Source: Puniceicoccales bacterium
GTDB taxonomy: Bacteria > Verrucomicrobiota > Verrucomicrobiia > Opitutales > LL51
DNA length: 5,678 nt
Reading direction: 5' to 3'
Assembly (NCBI GenBank): GCA_031276935.1
Contig: JAISMD010000062.1
Coordinates: forward strand, 1 to 5,678
This document shows, piece after piece, positions 1 to 5,678 of the stretch. The position numbers and the translations under genes were made by a program. The notes under the pieces are model-generated. The model was not told where the DNA came from and made no database searches. It was given only the letters and a program-made list of their open reading frames with translations. How positions within the stretch are numbered: position 1 is the first letter of the stretch; every line of letters begins with the position of its first letter.

Positions 1-481
1 CAGAGGCTTCCGTTATAATCATAAAATGATTAACAAAGGTAAACGGTTCGTTGCCCTCGATCTCGGCCCCATTCATGTAGCAAATTGCTTCCTTTACAAC
101 TTTCGAAGCATATTTATCCCCCGGGGAAACGTAAACATGGGGATCGTTCAAAATTATATCGGAAAGACTGGTCTTCCCGACCCCTGCCAGGTAATAGGCG
201 AAATACGGCAGGTCATCAGCACATAGCTCCCAACCGCGATTGACGACGGCTTCATACCAGGCCCCCCGGATTTTTTGCAGATGGGACACATCCCGCAGCT
301 TTTGTACACTGCGTTTTATCGTGCCCATCCCCGGCAATAAAATTGCCAGTAGAATCGCGATGATCGCGAAGACGAAGATCACTTCAATCAGCGTAAAGGC
401 TTTTAGCTTTTGCTGTTCTGTGTTCTGTGTTCTGTGTTCTGTGTTCTGTGTTCTGTGTTCTGTGTTCTCATATCCATCCAT
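1..481 (-). CDS. Type IV prepilin / type II secretion pseudopilin-like protein, 3' end outside window
   Basis: Translating the minus strand from ATG at 481 gives an open frame of 160 codons that runs off the left edge. Residues 23-34 read EQQKLKAFTLIEV-like: a basic leader end, Ala at -1, then Phe+1 and Glu+5 of the class III signal recognised by prepilin peptidase. A hydrophobic helix follows (about residues 29-51, ending LLPGMG). The rest is a polar pilin-like body containing NDPHVYVSPGD near residue 110. From family knowledge, such proteins assemble into type IV pili or type II secretion pseudopili in the inner membrane. The leader is about 28 residues, longer than is common, because residues 5-22 are encoded by a 7-bp tandem repeat. 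ATG 481 was chosen because it is in frame and lies just after a promoter; no Shine-Dalgarno is visible. ATG 471 is out of frame and ATG 494 meets a stop at once. The exact pilin subclass cannot be told. Neighbouring secretion genes are not in the window. Confidence 0.85.
   Translation of the reverse strand, partial: MDGYENTEHRTQNTEHRTQNTEQQKLKAFTLIEVIFVFAIIAILLAILLPGMGTIKRSVQKLRDVSHLQKIRGAWYEAVVNRGWELCADDLPYFAYYLAGVGKTSLSDIILNDPHVYVSPGDKYASKVVKEAICYMNGAEIEGNEPFTFVNHFMIITEAS
414..469 (-). repeat. Heptanucleotide tandem repeat, 8 units, in the prepilin leader
   Basis: On the plus strand the unit is TGTTCTG (CAGAACA on the coding strand). Seven units are perfect (414-462), and an eighth (463-469) differs only in its last base. 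The tract lies wholly inside the prepilin signal leader. Since 7 and 3 share no factor, every reading frame gives the same circular heptapeptide, QNTEHRT, with no stop codon. Each unit gained or lost shifts the frame of the downstream FTLIEV segment. With eight units, ATG 481 is in frame with the pilin. With nine or six units, ATG 471 would be in frame instead. With seven or ten, neither would be. Confidence 0.95.
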
Positions 482-489
482 AACGGTTA

Positions 490-519
490 TTCATACTATT
501 AAAAAATATTAAATGTCAA
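490..519 (-). promoter_or_regulatory. Candidate sigma-70-type promoter for the prepilin gene
   Basis: On the minus strand a perfect TTGACA (519-514) is followed after 18 bases by TATGAA (495-490), which matches four of six bases of the consensus -10. Initiation about seven bases further on would fall near 483, only a few bases before ATG 481. The mRNA would therefore be leaderless or nearly so. The spacer is very A+T-rich, so other -10 boxes are possible. This is a visual match only. Confidence 0.5.
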
Positions 520-640
520 TCTTTTTTTATGTGAAAATTTTTCTCTGAAATCTCTTCCCAATCCATATATCGCTAAAAAAAAGTTGCGATCCTCAAAACA
601 ATGACTAACTCGAACTCCTCGATAAATGAGTTGATTGATC

Positions 641-2119
641 ATGAGAAAATTCGCTATTTCGCCTCTGCGTTCAGAAAATTTCCCCGAATGGTACCAACGG
701 GTCGTAAAAGAAGCTGATTTGGCAGAAAATAGTGACGTGCGTGGCTGTATGGTCATTAAACCCTGGGGCTATGCCATCTGGGAAAATATCCAGCGTGTCC
801 TGGATGATATGTTGAAGAAAAATGGCCAGCAAAATGCCTATTTCCCTCTCTTCATCCCCCTTAGATTCATGGAAAAAGAAGCTTCCCACGTGGAAGGCTT
901 TGCGAAGGAATGTGCCGTCGTAACCCATAGGCGCCTGCAATTGAACGATGGGGGTAAATTGGTACCCGCTTCCCCGCTGGAAGAACCTCTCGTTGTCCGT
1001 CCAACTTCCGAAACCATCATCGGTGAATCCTTTTCCCGTTGGATCCATTCCTATCGGGATCTGCCCATCCGAATCAATCAATGGGCCAACATCGTGCGTT
1101 GGGAAATGCGTCCCCGACTGTTCCTCCGCACTTTGGAATTCCTCTGGCAGGAAAGTCATACGGTACACGAAACCCGGGAGGAGGCCGAAATGGAGGCGGA
1201 GAAAATGCTCCATTGTTACCGGGAATTTGCTGAACATTATATGGCTGTACCCGTTCTCTGCGGTGAGAAAACGGAAATGGAACGTTTCCCCGGAGCCCTG
1301 CGTACGCTCTGTATCGAAGCCATGATGCAGGACCGTAAATCACTGCAGGCGGGTACGGCACACTTCCTGGGACAGAATTTTTCCCGCGCTTCCCATATCC
1401 AATTTATTGGGCGAAACGGAGAGACCCAGTATGCTTGGACTGCCTCCGGAGGCGTTTCCACGCGGCTCATGGGTGGACTCATTATGACCCATTCCGATGA
1501 CGATGGTTTAGTGCTACCGCCCCGTCTGGCTCCCCAGCAAATTGCCATTCTCCCCGTAATCCATCGGGAGGAAAATGAAGCCCTTGTTTTGGAATATTGT
1601 TCGGAATTAAAACGGCGTATCGAAACCGTGCATTACAAAAATAATCCCATAAAAGTGGTATTGGATGGACGGGATATCAATGGTGGTCTCAAGAAATGGG
1701 AATGGATTAAAAAGGGTATTCCCCTGATTCTGGAAATCGGTCCCCGGGATATGGAACGCGATTCCCTATGCGTTTTACGTCGCCACGGAATGGAAAAATA
1801 TTCCTCCTCCGTCGGGGAATGGATCGCCAATTTGGAGCAGACATTGGACCGTATTCAAGGGGAAATGTTGGAACAGGCCCGTTCCTTTCGCGAAGTCAAT
1901 ACGCAATCCATACATTCCGAAGGCGAATTTGTGGAATTTTTTGCCCAACGGGGAGGTTATGCGGTAACGTTCTTTGCCGGGGATCGGAAAATGGAGGAGG
2001 CAATGAAGGAGAAATTAAATGTAACCATTCGCTGTATCCTACCTCCGGACGGGGAAGGTAATTGCTGTTTCACGGGAAATAAAACGGTGCAAAAAGTTGT
2101 GTGGGCAAAATCCTATTGA
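641..2119 (+). CDS. proS: Prolyl-tRNA synthetase, short archaeal/eukaryotic-like form
   Basis: This enzyme charges tRNA-Pro with proline using ATP in the cytoplasm. With ATG 641 the protein has 492 residues, the usual size of the form that lacks the bacterial editing insertion. Class II core landmarks are visible: GCMVIKPWGYAIWE near 35-48; RPTSE at 120-124; motif 2 RTLEFLWQESHT at 163-174; the AMMQDRKSLQAGTAHFLGQN substrate loop near 227-246; and motif 3 GGVSTRLMGG at 270-279. The anticodon-binding domain starts near 296. A C-terminal domain ends in AKSY, a terminal tyrosine typical of this form. Of the cysteines that often bind zinc in that domain, only C465, C475 and C476 are seen; the earlier pair looks replaced (FFAGDRKMEE). 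An in-frame TTG at 635 is an alternative start, but ATG 641 fits the family better. No good Shine-Dalgarno is present. The gene diverges from the prepilin gene (159 bases apart) and converges on murG with five bases between stops. Confidence 0.97.
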   Translation: MRKFAISPLRSENFPEWYQRVVKEADLAENSDVRGCMVIKPWGYAIWENIQRVLDDMLKKNGQQNAYFPLFIPLRFMEKEASHVEGFAKECAVVTHRRLQLNDGGKLVPASPLEEPLVVRPTSETIIGESFSRWIHSYRDLPIRINQWANIVRWEMRPRLFLRTLEFLWQESHTVHETREEAEMEAEKMLHCYREFAEHYMAVPVLCGEKTEMERFPGALRTLCIEAMMQDRKSLQAGTAHFLGQNFSRASHIQFIGRNGETQYAWTASGGVSTRLMGGLIMTHSDDDGLVLPPRLAPQQIAILPVIHREENEALVLEYCSELKRRIETVHYKNNPIKVVLDGRDINGGLKKWEWIKKGIPLILEIGPRDMERDSLCVLRRHGMEKYSSSVGEWIANLEQTLDRIQGEMLEQARSFREVNTQSIHSEGEFVEFFAQRGGYAVTFFAGDRKMEEAMKEKLNVTIRCILPPDGEGNCCFTGNKTVQKVVWAKSY

Positions 2120-2124
2120 AGTTT

Positions 2125-3231
2125 TTATTTCTTCGTTTTCCTTTTTTTGCTTTGGAGTAGGTGTTCGACTTCACCGGCGATGCGTTCGGCGACGTCGGGT
2201 ACGAATGCTTTTTCCAGGCTACGTTGCATGGCTCCTAGAATGGGGGAATTGGAAAGAATTTCAATGGCTTGGGAAGGAAGATGATCCAATTCGCTTTGCT
2301 CAATGATATTGGCGATTCCCAGTTGTTCTGCCTGTCTCGCATTGGCCAATTGATGGCTATGGGCATCGGAGGGATGGGGGATGAGTATCATCGGTTTTTT
2401 GCAGAATTGACATTCTCCGATGGTTCCCGCACCACCGCGGGCAATGACTAAATCGCAGGCCCGGATCAGAAGATTCATGTGTTCGCAGAAGGGAAGCATG
2501 TGGAGGGTACAGTCTTCGAAGGTAACCTCTTTTTCCTCGCTGAATTCGGGGCCGGCGATGCAAAATATGTCGATATTGTGATGGGCAAAACGGATGAAAT
2601 TTTGCTGAATCCATTTATTGAGCGATAGGGCACCACTGCTACCGCCTATGATTAGGATAATTTTTTTAAGGGGAGGCCAACCGAGTTGGGCCCGTGCATC
2701 GGCCTTTGTCATGGCTTCGAATTCTTGGCGAATGGGGAATCCCATATACTGTATACGTTTCCTGTGGGAACAGTAGCGGAGCGATAGACAATGGCGAAAT
2801 GATGCCCCTTCCGGTAGAAATATTTTATCGGCAAGTGGAGCCGCAAGGCGGTTAGCTTTCCCCGGAATGATATTGGATTCGTGGATGATCACGGGAATTC
2901 TCCGCAATTTCGCAGCCACTACGAAAACAAAGGAGGTAAATCCCCCAAAGGCTAGGAGGAGATCGATCTTCTTTTCCTTCAGAAGACGAAGGGCGAAAAA
3001 GAAAGCCATGGACTGGGACCCCAGGAATTTTAAGAAGGCAATGGGAGATAATTTGAAAGGATTTGCCCTTACCTTCACGAAGGAAAAATGGGAATATTTT
3101 CGGGTGAAAACACTGTCCACCTTTCGACTGCTGATGGCAAAAATGCATCGATGTTGGGGCAACCGTTCTGCGATGGCAATGGCCGGAGCTATGTGTCCCC
3201 CCGATCCTCCACTGGCTAAAAGAATGTTCAC
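2125..3231 (-). CDS. murG: UDP-GlcNAc:undecaprenyl-pyrophosphoryl-MurNAc-pentapeptide GlcNAc transferase
   Basis: MurG is the peripheral membrane GT-B glycosyltransferase that adds N-acetylglucosamine to lipid I to make lipid II, the last cytoplasmic step of peptidoglycan synthesis. The 368-residue length is normal. Motifs in order: glycine-rich SGGSGGH at 7-13 near the N terminus; HESNIIPGKANR at 117-128 (often HEQN in the family); GFPIR at 164-168; the second glycine loop GGSSGA at 196-201 (usually GGSQGA); and the donor-site segment RGGAGTIGE at 265-273 followed by SDAHSHQLANA at 288-298. The C-terminal tail is lysine-rich. The start is GTG at 3231: it places the glycine loop at the usual distance, and no ATG lies between it and the in-frame stop at 3268-3270. 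No Shine-Dalgarno is evident. The gene stands alone here rather than inside a visible division/cell-wall cluster, and it is divergent from rpsO. Confidence 0.96.
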   Translation of the reverse strand: MNILLASGGSGGHIAPAIAIAERLPQHRCIFAISSRKVDSVFTRKYSHFSFVKVRANPFKLSPIAFLKFLGSQSMAFFFALRLLKEKKIDLLLAFGGFTSFVFVVAAKLRRIPVIIHESNIIPGKANRLAAPLADKIFLPEGASFRHCLSLRYCSHRKRIQYMGFPIRQEFEAMTKADARAQLGWPPLKKIILIIGGSSGALSLNKWIQQNFIRFAHHNIDIFCIAGPEFSEEKEVTFEDCTLHMLPFCEHMNLLIRACDLVIARGGAGTIGECQFCKKPMILIPHPSDAHSHQLANARQAEQLGIANIIEQSELDHLPSQAIEILSNSPILGAMQRSLEKAFVPDVAERIAGEVEHLLQSKKRKTKK

Positions 3232-3325
3232 AGGGCGAAGGTGTACTTTTTTTGATGCATGGCAATCCTATTTGATTTTTTTCCCGTCGTTCTTTTTTAT
3301 AGTATTTTTGTTACTATTTTTGGTT

Positions 3326-3347
3326 TCGAAGTTTTCGATTACTTCGA
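3326..3347. repeat. Inverted repeat in the murG-rpsO divergent region
   Basis: TCGAAGT (3326-3332) and ACTTCGA (3341-3347) are perfect 7-base inverted arms separated by eight bases (TTTCGATT). The region from 3232 to 3524 has no convincing gene; its left part (3232-3390) is very A+T-rich and its right part is the rpsO leader. The dyad lies between the divergent murG and rpsO starts. It could be an operator or a transcript hairpin; it is not followed by a U-tract on either strand as a terminator would be. A perfect minus-strand TTGACA (3354-3349) overlaps its edge but has no good partner -10 box. Confidence 0.4.
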
Positions 3348-3399
3348 TTGTCAAAAAAATAGAAGAATAAAGCTTGAAAATTTTTTTTGAGTTACATAT

Positions 3400-3510
3400 G
3401 TGGTCCCAACGCTAGTGGAAATCCACCATGGGTACTTCTCCGGAAGATAGCGGTGTAGATCGGTGAAATACGGATCCACGGGAGATGAAAAACATCTTTC
3501 TACCTGTGAA
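3400..3510 (+). promoter_or_regulatory. Structured 5' leader of rpsO, possible ribosomal-protein autoregulatory RNA
   Basis: Read by eye, the leader can form four successive hairpins. Hairpin 1 has CCCA 3405-3408 with TGGG 3429-3432 enclosing GTGG 3415-3418 with CCAC 3423-3426. Hairpin 2 has CTTC 3435-3438 with GAAG 3443-3446, closing a UCCG loop, a UNCG-type stable tetraloop with C-G closure. Hairpin 3 has GTG 3453-3455 and GATC 3458-3461 with GATC 3473-3476 and CAC 3477-3479, and the loop region CGGTGAAATACG. Hairpin 4 has 3480-3487 with 3493-3500 (8 bp, two of them G-U) and an AAAAA loop, just before the ribosome binding site. S15 is known to repress its own mRNA through leader structures in several bacteria, and these structures differ between groups. 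No known riboswitch was recognised. A poor candidate promoter, TTGAAA (3374-3379) and TATGTG (3397-3402), lies just upstream. Confidence 0.55.
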
Positions 3511-3520
3511 AGAGGAAGAG
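3511..3520 (+). promoter_or_regulatory. Ribosome binding site of rpsO
   Basis: The purine-rich AGAGGAAGAG contains GAGG at 3512-3515, nine bases before ATG 3525. It is the clearest Shine-Dalgarno in the window and begins ten bases after the last leader hairpin. Leader folding could therefore plausibly control access to it. Confidence 0.7.
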
Positions 3521-3524
3521 TAAA

Positions 3525-3797
3525 ATGTCAAAAACAGAGTATTTAGAAAAAGATAAAATTATAGGTGAATTTAGAATGCACGAGAAGGATACGGGTTCCT
3601 GCGAGGTTCAGATCGCACTCCTAACCGCCCGTATCATACATCTAACGCAGCATTTGAGCGTACATAAAAAGGATTTTCATACGCGACGCGGTCTCGTTGC
3701 CCTCGCTAACCGTCGCCGCAAGTTGCTCAATTACCTAAAGCGTGTCGATTTTAAGAAATATAATGGGATACTACAGCGCCTCGAATTGCGCCGCTGA
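3525..3797 (+). CDS. rpsO: Small ribosomal subunit protein S15
   Basis: S15 is a primary binder of 16S rRNA at the helix 20-21-22 junction and starts assembly of the 30S platform; it also helps form a bridge to the 50S subunit. The 90-residue length matches the family. Visible signatures are [16 protein letters not shown] at 19-34, [11 protein letters not shown] at 47-57, [11 protein letters not shown] at 63-73, and the terminal LELRR. Most family members have HSRRGL; here the serine that contacts the rRNA minor groove is threonine (T53), a conservative change. The start at ATG 3525 is fixed by a good ribosome binding site. pnp begins 27 bases after the stop with no visible terminator, giving the classic rpsO-pnp operon. 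Its expression is probably controlled by the structured leader. Confidence 0.98.
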   Translation: MSKTEYLEKDKIIGEFRMHEKDTGSCEVQIALLTARIIHLTQHLSVHKKDFHTRRGLVALANRRRKLLNYLKRVDFKKYNGILQRLELRR

Positions 3798-3824
3798 TCC
3801 TAAAATAAAACGGGAATTTAATTC

Positions 3825-5678
3825 ATGAAACAGTTATTTAATGTTGAAGCCGATGGAATGCATTTTTCCTCCGGAACCTTTGCGAAACAGGCCAGTGGCT
3901 CTGTGGTTGTTACACTGGGAGAGACCAGTGTATTTGTCAGCGTCGTTGCGGCACGTAATTGCTTGCCGGGGCAAAATTTCTTCCCCCTGACCGTCGACTA
4001 TCGGGAACGTTTTTCCGCGGCGGGAAAATTCCCCGGGGGATACGCAAAGCGAGAAGGTAAGCCTTCGGAAAAGGAAGTATTGACTTCCCGTCTCTGCGAC
4101 CGACCTCTCCGACCTCTCTTCCCGAAGGGCTTTATGAATGAGGTACAGGTCATCGGGATTTTATTTTCCGCGGACGGTAGAAATGACTCCGACGTACTCA
4201 TGGTCAATGGAGCTTCCGCGGCTTTAACCTGTTCCGACATTCCCTGGGAGGGTCCGATTGGTTGTCTCCGCATCGGCGAGGTCGACGGTGAATTTGTGGT
4301 GAATCCGACCAATGAGGAAATGTTGCGTTCCCGCTTGGACCTCATCTACGTGGGTAACGAACGGGACATGATGATGATCGAAGGCAATGCGGATCAAATT
4401 TCGGAGGAACGTTTCATCGAGGCCCTGGAATTTGCCCACCAACGGATACAGCCCATCATCGCTGCCCAACGGAAATTGGCCATGCAATGTGGGAAGCAGA
4501 AAAAGGAATTTCCCCTCCACACCGTGCCGGAGGAGGTCATGGAAATTTGCAAACGCTTCGGAGAACGCCTGACTCTAGCCGTATTTCAAAGGGAAAAAGC
4601 TAAACGGGAAGCGGCGATCGAGGAGGTCAAACGGGAGGCTTCGGAGGCGGTTTTAGCCGCTGTTGGGAAGGAGAAATTCGACGAAAATCTGGTCCAAATG
4701 GCCTTTGAGGAATTGCAGGAGGAACTTTACCGGAGCAATATTTTGGATCACATGAGGCGGGTAGACGGTCGTTCCATCGACGAAATTCGGCCCCTATTTT
4801 GCGAAACCAATATTTTACCGAGGGTACATGGATCCGCTTTATTTCAGCGTGGGGAGACGCAGGCTCTGGTGACGTTAGCGCTTGGTTCTTCCCGGGATGT
4901 GCAGGAATTGGACGCCATAACGGGGGGTATGAAAACCAAAACGTTTCTGTTGCACTATAATTTCCCGCCTTTTTGCGTCGGGGAGACGGGCAAGATGATG
5001 GGTGCCGGGCGTCGGGAGATTGGTCATGGTGCTTTAGCCGAGCGTTCCCTATCGCCGGTTCTACCTCCGGAGGCGGCATTTCCCTATTCCATTCGCATTG
5101 TTTCCGATATTCTGGAATCCAACGGTTCATCGTCGATGGCTACGGTTTGCGGTGGATGTCTAGCGCTTATGGATGCCGGAGTACCGATCCTGGCACCCGT
5201 TTCCGGCATTTCGACCGGTTTAGTAACGAAATTCAATGGGGAAGGGATTTTGGAAAAACACGTTGTGCTGACCGACATTATCGGCGATGAGGATCATTTT
5301 GGTGACATGGATTTCAAAATTTGCGGCACGTCGCAGGGGATTACGGGTTTCCAACTCGATCTCAAGATTAAGGGATTGCCGTTGACCATTGCGAGGGAGG
5401 CGATTTACAGAAATAGGGAGGCACGGGCGACGATTTTAGAAACCATGTTGGGCGCACAACCGTCCGTGAATTCCTATTTAAAGTCATCGGCACCGGGCTT
5501 CAAGGAGGTGAAGATCGATCCGGAGAATATTGGTATGCTCATTGGTCCGGGGGGCAAAAACATCAAGCGTATTACGGAATCGACGGGGGCACAGATTGAC
5601 ATCGACGAAGATAACAGTGGCCGCGTTTTAATTGTTGCACCCAATCAGGAAGCATTGGAGCAGGTCTTGGCGGAAATT
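3825..5678 (+). CDS. pnp: Polynucleotide phosphorylase (PNPase), 3' end outside window
   Basis: PNPase degrades RNA 3'-to-5' using phosphate, releasing nucleoside diphosphates, and can run in reverse to add tails. It works as a trimer in the cytoplasm and often in a degradosome. The open frame has 618 codons without a stop. Order: first RNase PH-like domain (about 10-145), with [13 protein letters not shown] at 70-82 in the loop that narrows the central channel; helical domain (about 240-305, rich in Glu/Lys/Arg); second, catalytic RNase PH-like domain (about 320-540). The catalytic domain carries the phosphate-binding [14 protein letters not shown] (431-444) and [11 protein letters not shown] (487-497), whose D488 and D494 match the catalytic metal-binding aspartates. 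The KH domain begins near 560 with the GPGG loop at 574-577. The usual S1 domain would lie beyond the edge. GGGAA at 3812-3816 is a weak ribosome binding site for ATG 3825. All catalytic motifs look intact. Confidence 0.97.
   Translation, partial: MKQLFNVEADGMHFSSGTFAKQASGSVVVTLGETSVFVSVVAARNCLPGQNFFPLTVDYRERFSAAGKFPGGYAKREGKPSEKEVLTSRLCDRPLRPLFPKGFMNEVQVIGILFSADGRNDSDVLMVNGASAALTCSDIPWEGPIGCLRIGEVDGEFVVNPTNEEMLRSRLDLIYVGNERDMMMIEGNADQISEERFIEALEFAHQRIQPIIAAQRKLAMQCGKQKKEFPLHTVPEEVMEICKRFGERLTLAVFQREKAKREAAIEEVKREASEAVLAAVGKEKFDENLVQMAFEELQEELYRSNILDHMRRVDGRSIDEIRPLFCETNILPRVHGSALFQRGETQALVTLALGSSRDVQELDAITGGMKTKTFLLHYNFPPFCVGETGKMMGAGRREIGHGALAERSLSPVLPPEAAFPYSIRIVSDILESNGSSSMATVCGGCLALMDAGVPILAPVSGISTGLVTKFNGEGILEKHVVLTDIIGDEDHFGDMDFKICGTSQGITGFQLDLKIKGLPLTIAREAIYRNREARATILETMLGAQPSVNSYLKSSAPGFKEVKIDPENIGMLIGPGGKNIKRITESTGAQIDIDEDNSGRVLIVAPNQEALEQVLAEI

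Noticed and set aside
240..512. Plus-strand 90-codon frame with Cys-rich repeats (FCVLCSV)
   Set aside because: It is the complement of the prepilin gene; the repeat comes from the heptamer tract.
584..611. Possible proS promoter TTGCGA (584-589) and TAACTC (606-611)
   Set aside because: The -10 match is poor and the 16-base spacing does not rescue it. The A+T-rich region offers many equally weak alternatives.
635..640. TTG 635 as the proS start
   Set aside because: It adds only two residues. ATG 641 is a better start codon, and MRKFAISPLRSENFPEWYQ fits the family N terminus.
499..756. Minus-strand 85-codon frame across the proS start
   Set aside because: It is antisense to conserved proS codons and has no recognisable protein features.
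2117..2148. Weak hairpin (GAAG 2118-2121 with CTTC 2131-2134) before a T-rich stretch after proS
   Set aside because: Only four to five base pairs with a 9-base A/T loop, so it is too weak to call a terminator.
2852..3265. Minus-strand ATG at 3265 opening a 137-codon frame
   Set aside because: It overlaps the murG N terminus in another frame, and its product shows no domain. murG itself has clear motifs from GTG 3231.
2867..3370. Plus-strand open frame of 167 codons ending in a hydrophobic stretch and KKIEE
   Set aside because: Most of it is antisense to murG. The hydrophobic end comes from T-rich intergenic DNA and has no ATG/GTG start or ribosome binding site of its own.

Overview
The window reads as ordinary bacterial chromosome. 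It holds four recognisable housekeeping genes and the 5' part of a pilin-like gene. From left to right: a type IV prepilin/pseudopilin-like gene on the minus strand, cut by the window's left edge; a divergent proS (prolyl-tRNA synthetase, archaeal/eukaryotic-like short form) on the plus strand; murG on the minus strand, convergent with proS; then, divergent from murG, the rpsO-pnp pair (ribosomal protein S15 and polynucleotide phosphorylase) on the plus strand, with pnp running off the right edge inside its KH domain.

The organism is probably a peptidoglycan-making, Gram-negative-type bacterium: it has murG and a prepilin with an FTLIEV-type processing site. The short ProRS form, the style of the pilin-like protein and the sparse Shine-Dalgarno sequences would suit the PVC group (Verrucomicrobiota-like). 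That is inference; nothing here fixes the taxon. No insertion sequence, phage gene, CRISPR array, tRNA or rRNA gene was seen.

The two places that deserve attention are not the enzymes. First, the prepilin leader peptide is built largely from a tandem 7-bp repeat (eight units, positions 414-469). Because 7 is not a multiple of 3, copy-number change would shift the frame, as in a phase-variable contingency locus. It sits just downstream of a TTGACA-type promoter that would give an almost leaderless mRNA. Second, the untranslated leader of rpsO (about 3400-3524) can fold into four consecutive stem-loops, one with a UNCG-type tetraloop. Another presents a loop nearly identical to the conserved 690 loop (helix 23) of 16S rRNA. 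This suggests a ribosomal-protein autoregulatory RNA built partly by rRNA mimicry.

Functionally, rpsO and pnp form the classic translation/RNA-decay pair. proS and murG are unrelated essential genes packed tail to tail with five bases between their stop codons. The pilin-like gene's own partners lie outside the window.
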